A DNA stretch of 64,000 bases, from assembly GCF_037392515.1 (NCBI RefSeq), contig NC_090295.1, forward strand, positions 16,511,001-16,575,000, written 5' to 3'. Position 1 is the stretch's first letter. Each line of letters starts with the position of its first letter. The position numbers and the translations under genes were made by a program. The stretch comes from Haliotis asinina. Taxonomy: Eukaryota; Mollusca; Gastropoda; Lepetellida; Haliotidae. The notes beneath the pieces are model-generated. The model worked only from the letters and a program-made list of their open reading frames with translations. It searched no databases and was not told the origin of the DNA. Below are positions 48,275 to 60,638 of this stretch, piece by piece.

Positions 48275-49970
48275 GATGGTGGAGAAATATCCGGGTAGCG
48301 TGAGTTTGCTGTGACTCACGCACGATTCCCCTACCCTAACTCGCAGCAAAGCAACCGGTAGTTTAGAGATGGTGGTTGACAAGAGCAGCGTCAACGTCGG
48401 GTGCCATCTTGGCGGAAGAACGAAGACATCAGACAGTCAGCCGACCCGACAGTCATCAGCGAAACAGCAGCTCATAGCCGGCAAACCTCAGCACTTCCAG
48501 CAATGTCATCGACAGCAACAACCAGACCCAGCAAAGTCATATTATCGAGTGAGTACAACAACTTTCAACACCACTCTTCAAGATCATGTCATCAAGACTC
48601 AAGATTCTTCATCATGTGCTTCACATTGTGTTCGTGTGACAATTTATGTGAACTTTTCTTCGAACTTTCTCACAACTTTTGTGTTTATATGTTTCCCTCG
48701 GACATTCTTGTACATGTCAGGTATGTCAATCTTCTCCAGCCATTGTTTCATATGTATTTATATGTGTCATATTTTTCATCTACTGAGTACTTATTGCTAT
48801 CTGTATGTGATGTTATGAGGCGTACATCTTTATTAGATTAAGTTTTTGAAGTCGGTTAGGCTCTTACTTTACTACACATCCTTGCATATACACATTTAAT
48901 GCAGATCAACGCTATCTGCGGGTTCCGAGTCGTCCCACTCAAATCAGACTCCCGGTTTCAAGGATTTTTCTAGCAATTTGTTCCTCTATAACTATTACTA
49001 TAGACAATAGCTTATAACGAGTTGTGCAATACCCTAATTACTCTTTGTGAAAAACGTCTAAAACTTTTCATGTGGTAATAGCTGTCGTAGAAGTAAAATA
49101 AGCTATGTCTCTCCAAACTTATTTGATGGAGACTGTTTATCCAGTCTACATCCTACTTCGTTTTGCCAACGTGTTTTTGTGCCTAGTTATGATACCGGCG
49201 AAAATTTAGTATCCATGTGCATAATACTTTCTACGGTAACTGGCACACAATATACAATTCGCTGAAATATCTATGAGCCAATTTCACTTGAATTAATTTT
49301 TCATCAACTTTCGGTTTAGACTTTTGAAGTTGGTTAGGTTTATTTTTTTTCTCATGTCAATTCTACTTTTAGTGCAGATCACATCTACATCTGCTAGCCT
49401 TGTCGAGTCTAGGCTCACCAATATAAGACTCCCAATTTCAAAGATCTTACTGTTGTCATGAAAATATTACATTCAAATGCAAACGACGACGCATTACGCA
49501 CATTCTGTTTTTGTTCCTGTAAGTCATACGTGTACTTATCAGTCAGGTATTCCGACTGTATGGTCGACCGTGAGCAGGATTTTGCCGCTCGGTGAAAACG
49601 TCCAATGTTTTATTTGTACGAGCTGGATAGCCGCTCACCTGTGTTTTTGTACGAGCTGGATAACCGCTCGCTTGTGTTTTTGTACGAGCTGGAATCTCCG
49701 CTCACCTGTATTTTGTGTATAAACGTCCAGTATTGTTATTGTTATGTTTCGCCTGACTAATGTTGACAATTCGATTCATATATTACTTTGACGTTCCCGT
49801 ATATCTTATCTAATGCCATTACGATTATGTGACTTATGATCAATGCCTCTACCAGATATTGTCAACGCGTCAACGTTTCATGCAGTTTACCGTATACTTG
49901 TACATCCAATATTGTCACTATTCTTAAAAAGCGCTTTTGAGGACAAAAGCTCCACGACGTTCAGGGGTGT
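48275..49970 (+). mobile_element. Internal region 2 of the retroelement
   Basis: Same as internal region 1, shifted 2440 bp, including the two overlapping open frames (48369-48818, 48401-48841). Confidence 0.85.
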
Positions 49971-50714
49971 TGTCATAGACTAAATCATTTCAATAAGTTT
50001 CCTTAAAACTTCATTTATTCAAACAATCTATTTGTTTCAATCTAAGTCCAAAGTGCACCGAAATTCTATCCCCTTTGTCTATGCAATGTATTCGGCAAAC
50101 ATTCGGTGTATCCCCTCTTATCATAAACCCCCCTCCGGGCAGGACCCTTAATTCTCAAACGCTATCAATACATGTCAATTAACACCTCCATACGTCGGCG
50201 AATCTTACGTATGTACATGTGCATGGGCCTGTGATCTTACACAATGTGACGTAATGGCCCTGTGTATAAAAACCTGACTGATATGGTCAGTCGACAGACC
50301 AACCGGCGAGACCATCCAGCGAGACCATCCAGCGAGACCAACCAGCAAGACCAACCATGGAGTCTAGATCATCGACAGAAGTGGGCGGATTGTGCGGGTA
50401 GTCGGGGTGTCGGCCAAGGCCGTCGCCCCACCTACGACTACGTCGACGACGAAGAATCGCCGTCGGACTTCTGAATGTGTGTAAGTGACAGAGCGGGTCT
50501 CCACATCGGGATCATTGGCCATTCAGTCCCGATGTGCGTTCTGTCACATGTTTACCACTGTATTTACCATTTTGACCATCCTTCGACCAAACAGTAATAA
50601 AATATGGCTGCTGCTGTCTTCATCTCTACCGCTGACTCTTGCCTGTCTTCCCTGTCTCTAGTCCACCATCCTAAACTACCACCCGAGAGCGACCACGACG
50701 ACCGCTCTTGGACA
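49971..50714 (+). repeat. LTR 3 (744 bp)
   Basis: Identical in reading to LTR 1 at +4880. Confidence 0.9.
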
Positions 50715-52410
50715 GATGGTGGAGAAATATCCGGGTAGCGTGAGTTTGCTGTGACTCACGCACGATTCCCCTACCCTAACTCGCAGCAAAGCAACCGGTA
50801 GTTTAGAGATGGTGGTTGACAAGAGCAGCGTCAACGTCGGGTGCCATCTTGGCGGAAGAACGAAGACATCAGACAGTCAGCCGACCCGACAGTCATCAGC
50901 GAAACAGCAGCTCATAGCCGGCAAACCTCAGCACTTCCAGCAATGTCATCGACAGCAACAACCAGACCCAGCAAAGTCATATTATCGAGTGAGTACAACA
51001 ACTTTCAACACCACTCTTCAAGATCATGTCATCAAGACTCAAGATTCTTCATCATGTGCTTCACATTGTGTTCGTGTGACAATTTATGTGAACTTTTCTT
51101 CGAACTTTCTCACAACTTTTGTGTTTATATGTTTCCCTCGGACATTCTTGTACATGTCAGGTATGTCAATCTTCTCCAGCCATTGTTTCATATGTATTTA
51201 TATGTGTCATATTTTTCATCTACTGAGTACTTATTGCTATCTGTATGTGATGTTATGAGGCGTACATCTTTATTAGATTAAGTTTTTGAAGTCGGTTAGG
51301 CTCTTACTTTACTACACATCCTTGCATATACACATTTAATGCAGATCAACGCTATCTGCGGGTTCCGAGTCGTCCCACTCAAATCAGACTCCCGGTTTCA
51401 AGGATTTTTCTAGCAATTTGTTCCTCTATAACTATTACTATAGACAATAGCTTATAACGAGTTGTGCAATACCCTAATTACTCTTTGTGAAAAACGTCTA
51501 AAACTTTTCATGTGGTAATAGCTGTCGTAGAAGTAAAATAAGCTATGTCTCTCCAAACTTATTTGATGGAGACTGTTTATCCAGTCTACATCCTACTTCG
51601 TTTTGCCAACGTGTTTTTGTGCCTAGTTATGATACCGGCGAAAATTTAGTATCCATGTGCATAATACTTTCTACGGTAACTGGCACACAATATACAATTC
51701 GCTGAAATATCTATGAGCCAATTTCACTTGAATTAATTTTTCATCAACTTTCGGTTTAGACTTTTGAAGTTGGTTAGGTTTATTTTTTTTCTCATGTCAA
51801 TTCTACTTTTAGTGCAGATCACATCTACATCTGCTAGCCTTGTCGAGTCTAGGCTCACCAATATAAGACTCCCAATTTCAAAGATCTTACTGTTGTCATG
51901 AAAATATTACATTCAAATGCAAACGACGACGCATTACGCACATTCTGTTTTTGTTCCTGTAAGTCATACGTGTACTTATCAGTCAGGTATTCCGACTGTA
52001 TGGTCGACCGTGAGCAGGATTTTGCCGCTCGGTGAAAACGTCCAATGTTTTATTTGTACGAGCTGGATAGCCGCTCACCTGTGTTTTTGTACGAGCTGGA
52101 TAACCGCTCGCTTGTGTTTTTGTACGAGCTGGAATCTCCGCTCACCTGTATTTTGTGTATAAACGTCCAGTATTGTTATTGTTATGTTTCGCCTGACTAA
52201 TGTTGACAATTCGATTCATATATTACTTTGACGTTCCCGTATATCTTATCTAATGCCATTACGATTATGTGACTTATGATCAATGCCTCTACCAGATATT
52301 GTCAACGCGTCAACGTTTCATGCAGTTTACCGTATACTTGTACATCCAATATTGTCACTATTCTTAAAAAGCGCTTTTGAGGACAAAAGCTCCACGACGT
52401 TCAGGGGTGT
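50715..52410 (+). mobile_element. Internal region 3 of the retroelement
   Basis: Same as internal region 1, shifted 4880 bp. Confidence 0.85.
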
Positions 52411-53154
52411 TGTCATAGACTAAATCATTTCAATAAGTTTCCTTAAAACTTCATTTATTCAAACAATCTATTTGTTTCAATCTAAGTCCAAAGTGCACCG
52501 AAATTCTATCCCCTTTGTCTATGCAATGTATTCGGCAAACATTCGGTGTATCCCCTCTTATCATAAACCCCCCTCCGGGCAGGACCCTTAATTCTCAAAC
52601 GCTATCAATACATGTCAATTAACACCTCCATACGTCGGCGAATCTTACGTATGTACATGTGCATGGGCCTGTGATCTTACACAATGTGACGTAATGGCCC
52701 TGTGTATAAAAACCTGACTGATATGGTCAGTCGACAGACCAACCGGCGAGACCATCCAGCGAGACCATCCAGCGAGACCAACCAGCAAGACCAACCATGG
52801 AGTCTAGATCATCGACAGAAGTGGGCGGATTGTGCGGGTAGTCGGGGTGTCGGCCAAGGCCGTCGCCCCACCTACGACTACGTCGACGACGAAGAATCGC
52901 CGTCGGACTTCTGAATGTGTGTAAGTGACAGAGCGGGTCTCCACATCGGGATCATTGGCCATTCAGTCCCGATGTGCGTTCTGTCACATGTTTACCACTG
53001 TATTTACCATTTTGACCATCCTTCGACCAAACAGTAATAAAATATGGCTGCTGCTGTCTTCATCTCTACCGCTGACTCTTGCCTGTCTTCCCTGTCTCTA
53101 GTCCACCATCCTAAACTACCACCCGAGAGCGACCACGACGACCGCTCTTGGACA
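52411..53154 (+). repeat. LTR 4 (744 bp), terminal
   Basis: Full-length last LTR; after its terminal CA the sequence returns to the MULE gene with ATACCAAGG. Confidence 0.9.
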
Positions 53155-54531
53155 ATACCAAGGACAAGGTGATAAGCAAGTTCTTGAACACTATATATAG
53201 TATCTTCTTTAAGTCTCTGTTTGATTTTGTCGAAGTTTCCCTTGGTTCCGGACCTGCTTTCTATTTCGTGGGTTCAAGATGCTTTGGAATGTGCCGCAAA
53301 CGAATGGATCACTTACTAAATCGCGATACGTTGCGGAAGGGCCTTTGGTGGATTCCCTGGCCTTTGCGAGGACAGACAAAACAGTTCTGCGATGTTCCTG
53401 ATTCCCGTGTACTCTGTTACCACGGGGCTTGGGCTTGTATGCAAAATGGTCTCCTTTGTAATACACTAGAACCAAATGGGTGATGTCTGGGTGGCGGAAT
53501 TCCTGTTTTGTGAATGGTGGTGGGACTTCTTCAGAATCTACTGAAAAATAATATTTCTTGAGTATTTGCTTGCCTGCTTCATCAGTGGCCTGTGGTAATT
53601 TGAACCAGTTGTAAACTCTAATTATGATCTGAAAACTTACACTTTTTGTTGGGGTCACCACCTGTAGAGAACAGGTACACTTCCGTACACTTTGGTCTGC
53701 ATGGTAGAAAGAATGTGATTCGCTCTTGCACTGGATGTTCTGAAAAGTATTTAAAAAATATTTCAGACATGTCAGGGACAACTGAATGTGTCTGGCAGAG
53801 GGAGGTATATGTAGGGAATGATATTATGGTTGTGCAGAACGTGTCTCACCTAAAATAGAGAGGACGTCATGGGGTGTGGGTTCGGTATGAGATATTTATG
53901 AGATATACAGGCACATGACTGCCGCCGTAAAGCATCGAGGAATCCTGAAAAAGTAATGACACATACACGCTAATAATTACTATATTTCACAGTTATAGAA
54001 AAAAATGCATGCTACTTTATGTGTTGGCTGGTATGTGAAGAAGGGTGTTGCTCACTGGCGGCGGGGCGTGAAGCGGATGTCAGGTGGGTCTGGAACAACG
54101 AAGACGGGGTTTACAGTTCATAAAGGGAGTTTTGGAAGCTGGTATGTGAAGGAGAATACTGTTAGCTTAGGTGTTGCAAGTATCTTACCTTCACTGGCTG
54201 CTTACTGGCGGCGGGGCGCGAAACAGCTGTCAGGTGGGTCTGGAACACCTTGTCAGTCATCTTATTCTTCACTGCTGCCCGTACAAGGGGTGGGAAGTGA
54301 ACCTGTAGTATATTGTGATGTTTAGATGGGTACAAAAACAACAACGAGTTATGAAGTTCTATATATTGTATACGATTGTTCTATGTTTACCTCAGAACCG
54401 ATATCCAGTAAGGGTGTGACGCCAATAGGTGTTTCTTCGCAAGCTTGTTCGTAAGTCACTCTCGACGTAGTCGATGGTGCAGTGTGAGATGACAACGGTA
54501 CTTTAGTGGGATTTTTCAACGAGTGCGTACA
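53155..54531 (-). pseudogene. N-terminal part of the MULE transposase gene
   Basis: Exons 54531-54391 (47 codons), 54302-54189 (38 codons) and 53739-53641 (33 codons, with CKS, RKCTCSL) all join in phase 0. A 51-bp intron-like stretch (53640-53590, GTAAGT...CCACAG, itself open) precedes the long exon from 53589. That exon has HLVLVYYKGDHFAY and PKPRGN, a pattern of this transposase group. A frameshift near 53205 precedes VQELAYHLVLG, which runs to the LTR junction. A decayed duplicate of the second exon lies at about 54005-54150. Confidence 0.55.
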
Positions 54532-54775
54532 CTGGACAAAAGGAACAATCGGTTGGAAATGGCATTACTATCTTGAACAGAGTAATTTATGTTCAGATTG
54601 CTATGCTTATTAAACAGAAATATACGTAAGAGAACGGGTGATATAATTTATAAGGTTTGACGTTGGATTTGTATGTCAGCTGTTCATGTCAGTAGAACAC
54701 ACCTGTGAGTATAGAAGGCAAGCAGACGGTAAATGAAGGTTCTGCATCAAACCGGAGTTTTGACCCAATGACACA

Positions 54776-55700
54776 TTAATGAAGTAAGTATTGAATTAAT
54801 GCACAGATGATATCTGAAGCCAGCTGCTTCTGTCCTGCTGGCCTCAAATGAAGCCCGTCGCAGGCAATGAACTCCTGCCTTACTCTCCCGAAAGACCCAA
54901 AGTTAGGGTGGCCGACATAGGTCAATCCATTCTCACCACAGAGGTGTTTCAATCTCTCCTTGAGGGTGTAAGCCTTCTCGTTGAGGGCAAGATGATTTCC
55001 ACGGCCCTGTCGCCATCTATTCCGGCATCTTGGGGTGACACCGGAAAGGAGCAACACATCTCTGTGAAATATAGTATACAAAACATTATGTGCACCCATC
55101 TTCAAACCACCCGCTGAAATCCGAAATATCGAATTTATCTCAGTAACTAACCTGTAGTCGGACGATGTCTTGTCCTTTTAGACCTTACTTTGCAACCGCT
55201 TGTATAAGTAAATGTCAGATTAAACAGTTCTTATTCATAAAAACATAATAGGCATTCAAATACCATTTTTTAAACAGATGCATAAAACTAGATGAAATAC
55301 CCTGGGTTCCGTTTCCTTATAATGTCAACCAGTTTCGAAAAGTTGACCAAGACCTGTCCAGGCGTCCTAGGAATGTACGCCAGGTCATTAATCTCTGCGT
55401 GGACGATGAAGAACTGGAAACAATTACTTTAGAAATGAATCCATGTGGGCGATCAAAATATAATATGCGCTTTGTAGCATGCAATATCCAATGATATATT
55501 ACGACTACGCGTGTGAAATAATCCTCATTCTGTGCAAAATCCTACATTCTTCATTTGTTTCCCACCTTAAAGTGCTCCCACAAGAGATCGGGAATGTCAG
55601 CCACCTTGGCTCCGGACAGAGACCTTGTCACGATCCCTCCTTTCTATGTACAACGTCCAACATACTTCCACAAAGAGTCGCCAACAAGTAATACAGACAT
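54776..55700 (-). pseudogene. SGNH/GDSL hydrolase gene with one nonsense codon, three exons
   Basis: Exons 55700-55566, 55413-55301 and 55061-54776 (phases 0 and 2), 177 codons. Block I is VLLVGDSLWKY with the nucleophile Ser; block III is VHAEIND, where the usual Gly is Glu but Asn is kept; block V is DGLHLRPAGQ with Asp and His. DVLLLSGVTPR is the strand before block IV. An in-frame TAG at codon 19 interrupts it. SGNH enzymes hydrolyse esters such as acetyl groups. The gene ends about 245 bp upstream of the MULE exons on the same strand, so it may be an accessory gene of that transposon. Confidence 0.7.
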
Positions 55701-55872
55701 TTTCAGATCAGATGATTTGAAAACAGGCTGATACTGCCCAGCTCGGCCAGTTTTATAGAGATACATTTGGAGAAAGGTACGTGAGACACTGAAGGTTTAT
55801 GAAAACATACTTCTCCCACGGCCCTCTTTAATGTTTTTATTGTCTGTATGTGTGTTCAGGAAAACAAGTTTA

Positions 55873-56219
55873 TCAGAATGGCTGGAAGTTTACAACATCC
55901 GGAAACAGCATCTCCGAGTTGCCTTTGTGTTGCAAAGCACATGCAGTGAAAACAAATTTCTCCTGGTCCGGAGCTGGACAACCTAGAGACATATTGGATG
56001 TGTTTTCATAGTTTCGTATGTTCAAATACGAACCAATAATGTTCACCAATTCCGTAAGATGTCTCGTGTTAGCTAATATCGTCGGATACGTATTAAGTTT
56101 CTGATATGTATAAATCATGCCATGAATAGCCTCACCCGTCTGTCTGCATCTGTGATAGTATTCATTGATGTCTATGCTGTAGAAAATGTGCGGAAAACCT
56201 TCTATATTCTTCACCACTG
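55873..56219 (-). CDS. Unrecognised open frame, probably a terminal exon
   Basis: A strong acceptor (GGGTTTTTTTTCAG on the minus strand) precedes VKNIEGFPHIFYSIDINEYY. The frame continues about 115 codons to a stop at 55873; Cys-containing, soluble-looking. The start of the frame is also present in block A (about 20725-20810), where the homology breaks off and a stop follows. No upstream partner exon and no family identified. Confidence 0.35.
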
Positions 56220-56634
56220 AAAAAAAACCCAAGCCTTTCAAGCGTTTCATGTCATATAACTGGGTGTAATATCTTCTACTATTTGTTCAGTTTATTATAT
56301 GTGTACATGTTTATAAATATATAATGAAACAAATGTCTCATTTTAGTAGTTGTAATTTAGTCAGTTATTGTGAAAAACGTTATAAAGAAACGGTGGAGTA
56401 ATCAATAACTCTGAAGGCCCCTGACAGGTAATTAAGGGCAAAAGTATGTTGACTGAATCACAACACCTAGCTGATTGCAATTAGACAAGGGTAATTAAGC
56501 AAGCTGGATGCAGGTGTAATTAACAGGTCCACCAAGTTCATTAGCCCGCGTGCAGTTCAGACCAAACACTGGGCGTCACTTTAAGCAAGGTGTTTGCTTC
56601 AAATACTCCTTTTTGAGACTCTATAAAGAACTAG

Positions 56635-58060
56635 TTAGGTAGATATAATACTATTCTATGGATGTAAACATTAACCAGTATACGTGTGGGGTTTAATCTT
56701 GAGAGAACGGGCCGAGTCGGGTTCTCTTTAAACAACGTGTTTGTTTCCAATACAACGCTATGAAACCCTATAGGGCGATATGTAGGTAGATATGACACTA
56801 ATCTATGGACAAAAATAGAATTTATTATACATCTATGGAGCGTAAGATGCTTTAAATTTGACGGCCAGAGAAAATCCTGACCAAACGCTCGTGGAGAGTG
56901 TCTTTGTTGAGAATATATATGGAAGAGACCGCAGCACTTTGAGCAACGTTTCTTCCATCAAATACTTCGCTTTTAGACTCTAGAGAGGATTAGTTAAGTA
57001 GATATAATACTACTGTATGTATATGAACACTAATCAGTATCCATGCGTGGGGTTTGAGCTGTTTTTAAGTGCTAGGGCCAAGTCGGGCCGAACAGAGACT
57101 TAGCACTTTTGATCGAGGCTATGTTGAGAATGGAGAGCGAAAAGGGCTTCACTTTAAGGGACCGGTTATCTTTACATGTTGCATTTTGTAAGATAAAAAG
57201 GTGATATTTAGGTACACGTAGATCTAATCTATGGATTTAATTACAATTCAAGATACATGGGTTATGTTTAAGCTGCTTTAGAGAGCTCTGGCTCCGGAAT
57301 CCGGGTAGCCCGGGCCAAGTCGGGCAGAACAGAGACTTAACTCTTTTGATTGAGGCTATGTTGAGAATGAAGTGAGAACAGGGCTTCACTTTTAACTGGC
57401 CAGTTTTCTTTACATGTTGCAGCTGATAACATTATGAAGTAGTATTTAGGTAGATATGATACCACGCTAAGGATTTAAATACATTTCTACATACATGAGT
57501 TAGGTTTAAGTTGCCTTTGAGAGCTCGGGCCAAGTCGGACCGAATGCTTGTGATACTGTGTCTTTGTTGAGAATGTATAGAAAATAGGGTTCACTTTAAG
57601 CAACGTGTTTGTTTCAAATACAACGCTTTGAAACTCCGTAAAGCCGTATTTAGGTAGATATGATACTAAACTATGGATTTAAATAGAATTTAAGATACAT
57701 CTGTGAGGTGTTAAGTGTTTTTGAGAGGTCGGGTCAAGTCGGGCCGAACAGAGACTTGACACTTTTGGTCGAGACTATGTTTGAAAGACAGGTAATTCAC
57801 TTTAAGGGACCGGTTATCTTTACATGTTGCATTTTGTAACACTACAATGTGATATTTAGGTAGATATGATACCAATCTATGGATTTAAATATACTTCAAG
57901 ATACATGAGAGATGAAAGATGCTTCTGATGGAACGTGCATGCAAAGCCGGACCGAACGCTTGTGACACAGTGTGTATGTTGAGACTGTATAGAAAAGAGC
58001 GCTGCGCGTTGAGGAAACGTGTTTGCACATGCTCTGCTAAGTGTTATTTAGGTAGATATT
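56635..58060 (+). repeat. Degenerate ~200-bp satellite (block B)
   Basis: Collinear with the array at 21220-22630, with the same irregular unit spacing. The shared irregularities mean the array was copied as a block, not expanded independently. Confidence 0.8.
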
Positions 58061-58420
58061 ATTGCATTTTGTCTGTCATATGTACTAGTAAATTGAAGCA
58101 TTTGCATACTCGCAGGCTATTGAATTTTTGCTGGATTTATGCTTTTTAGAATACAGTGGCAACACATACGATTTTTGCGCGTGCGAATGCATTTTTCCTT
58201 TTTTATCCCTTTTAACACATTACAAAATGGTGTGATTTAATATATGTCTTTTAACACATATCAGATGGCGAAATGTATCGCTTGAAACGGCAAGAGCTGC
58301 CTAGAGTTATCCCCCTTCCTACACCACGTTTCTCTGTTCACCGCTTGACAAAGGGCGCGTACGCAACGTCAACACAACCATTATTATAAGCGAAATACGT
58401 CAAGCACGTGTACTTCCAAG

Positions 58421-60607
58421 ATGTCGAGTCTTGATGAGGATGACAGTTCACGTTAGTGAGTATGTATGGTGGATTAAATCTAAATATAGTAAACGACAAT
58501 GCTTTAAAAATTGGCTAAAGTAACGTCTCAGAATAAGTACTGATGCAATTACAACTTATTCTCTGTGCTAAACGTTCCGTTACTATAAATGCTTTCCAAA
58601 TGTAACCAATACAAAACACAGATATATTCATATACCATCACTTAAAGGTCACATGCAACCAAAAATTCAAACATAATTAAAACACAGTTATCACTTATTC
58701 ATGACATATAATATACATTGCTGCTTTTAAAAAAACCCAAATAAACACAATTATAAGCGTACAATAGCGATTCAAAAGTGCAATATTTTGTACTTGGGCT
58801 TACTTCCCCTGAAACGAAGCCCTCGGGAGACCGAACCCAGTCATAGCGGGTGGATATGCACTGAAGTGTAACGACGGCTTCCGATTGGCTGTTTCATTTG
58901 CTGATATGCTGAGGGTTCATTGTGTGTACAGAAAGATGATCTGTTTGATAGGCATTTTAGAAGTATAGCCAGTCACAAGAAAGTAAGATTCTTTATGGAT
59001 AACAACTTCTTTTTGTGTACTTGATGCGTCGTTTCAGTATGGAATCATATACTGTTGTCAAACAAAATCATATACACGAAAAGAAGTCGTTATCCATGAA
59101 GAATGTATATAGAGATGTTGGGTTTGGAAAATACATGTTCCCTGAATTTGCGCTCGATCCAATAAAAAATCATGTCAGTAGAGATGGTAAACTACTGCGT
59201 GGCTGGAATCTGTCATTCGTCCAAGTACAAAGCAGGACTTGAAACTGACAACAGTTTGCACCAGTTTCCGTCAGATCCAGTCATCCGAAAAAAATGAATG
59301 CAGTTTGTTTGCAACCCACAGACATAAAAACATGTCATGTGTATCACACGTGCCTAATTACATAATGTGGCACACACGGGACTCGGGTGCACGAGTCATA
59401 AATCAACTTATTTTCTTTATGTCGTTATGCTAGGTGTTAAGTTCAAATCGCACGTGGTCAATGATTGAAGCTGTGTATTGCATGTTGTCTTTAGCAGACA
59501 GGCAGGCAGACATATAGGTGTGAATAAACCAGACACTGAGCTTTCTCTGTGACAGGGACTGCTTACCACACATCAACAAGTTGTTTTACGTAACGAGTAG
59601 ATTATTTACTTGTTTGTGTACACAACCAAGATTAGACTACTGCTCACGACCTCAGACGCTGGGCATGCATACTGTTTCAAGCTCAGCGAACCTATTCACT
59701 GCACATGCGTTATGGACGCTGCGCAGCACAGCTGATGAAACCAGTTTTCCCCCCAGCGCTGGCGGGAATTTAGTGAAACGTTTGAACTCCGATTTCGCGG
59801 GCTTTTTTTTCATCGCGTTTTTTCAACTTTATAGGTTGAATTGGCATTTTTTATGATTTGTTTCGGTAAGTGCATACCGAAAGGTACCAGAATCTGCAAA
59901 GTTGTGTTTTACGTTGCATGTGACCTTTAAATGATTAATGCCTAAACTATTTTGAGTATCCAGTTAGAAACAAGTGTTTACACTGCAGTGATGGATCAAG
60001 TCAAGCACGCTCACGACGTTACCCCAAGTCCTCCACCCCGAGGAGCTGGCAGGAGGGATGGAACCCTGCACAGGTCACACCTATATCATCCGACATATAC
60101 CGGGTTCATTACATCGGCTGGGATTCCAAGTATGATGAGATAAAAAAGAAAAAGGATCTATGCGCGTGCCCGTCTTTCTTCACAGATCCGGGTTTTCAGC
60201 GGAATCCGAAGATAGAGCTAAAGGAAACACTTGTGCCTACAGTTCGACAAGACTCAAAAGTACGAGTCACGCTTCAAATCTCAGATGAGGATTTCAACCT
60301 CCTAGCTACCAATGGACGACCATACAAGCAGAACAGATCCAAAACTATTTACACTATCCGGTGGCGATCTGACTTCAATCGTTTGATGGGGATAGGGTGG
60401 GACAATCGGATACTGAATGGAAATGGGGACAATATTTACATTAAAACTGAAACCGTCCGTTTTCACAAAAAAACCCACCAAACACCGAAACCGCTCGCAG
60501 ATGATATCGTTTTCCTGACCAGAAGGTTTTTATCCCAAGACCCCAAGTCTTGTGCTTGTCTTTCGTCAAAGTTGCAGGCAACATATCGCACTTTGACGTA
60601 CTTCTGA
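58421..60607 (+). CDS. Uncharacterised two-exon gene with chromo-barrel-like segment (copy B)
   Basis: Exons 58421-58455 and 59989-60607, with the same splice sites and phase as copy A and the same 217-residue length. Few residue changes, for example Gly-to-Gly silent near the exon 2 start and Val-to-Ile in the LMG(V/I)GW stretch; no stops or frameshifts. Both copies remain open, which suggests recent duplication or selection. The YRVHYIGWDSKYDE segment is intact. Function and true gene extent are as uncertain as for copy A. Confidence 0.5.
58646..59926. mobile_element. 1281-bp MITE with TTAA target duplication (block B)
   Basis: TTAA at 58642-58645 and 59927-59930; same AGGTCACATGCAAC termini as in block A. 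16 bp longer than the block A copy, mainly from an insertion near 59835. Confidence 0.8.
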
Positions 60608-60638
60608 ATAGTGACTGGATGTAGGAATAAGGGTCACA

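Larger units (their letters stand above)
45091..53154 (+). mobile_element. LTR-retroelement concatemer: four LTRs and three internal regions
   Basis: The period is exactly 2440 bp. LTRs (744 bp, TG...CA) are at 45091, 47531, 49971 and 52411; internal regions (1696 bp) fill the gaps. Units are identical as far as I can read them. The ends are precise: ATAC at 45087-45090 and at 53155-53158 form a single 4-bp target duplication around the whole array. No gag, protease, reverse transcriptase or integrase is recognisable, so the element is non-autonomous. LTR orientation is plus, from TATAAAAA and AATAAA. It lies inside the MULE transposase, opposite to its direction. Confidence 0.9.
42705..54531 (-). 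pseudogene. MULE-type transposase fused to an Ulp1-like protease; decayed and split by an LTR concatemer
   Basis: On the minus strand, in order: two linker exons (54531-54391, 54302-54189, phase 0), a Cys-containing exon (53739-53641), the transposase N-terminal region (53589 down to 53155), the DDE core (45090-43958), Ser/Pro-rich linker exons (about 43.9-43.4 kb) and a C48/Ulp1-type protease domain to the stop at 42705. The LTR array (45091-53154) interrupts the core; removing it and one ATAC restores an open frame across the junction. Several frameshifts disable the gene: near 53205, near 45000, near 44925 and near 43125. MULE transposases with Ulp1-like domains are known in plants; here it is in an animal. 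Domain assignments rest on motifs; exon borders in the linker are provisional. Confidence 0.7.

Noticed and set aside
45091..53154. Ordinary satellite array
   Set aside because: TG...CA ends, TATA and poly(A) signals, an extra terminal LTR and a 4-bp target duplication identify a retroelement.
53646..55117. Plus-strand open frames over the transposase and SGNH region
   Set aside because: Shadows of the minus-strand genes, whose motifs and splice sites are clear.
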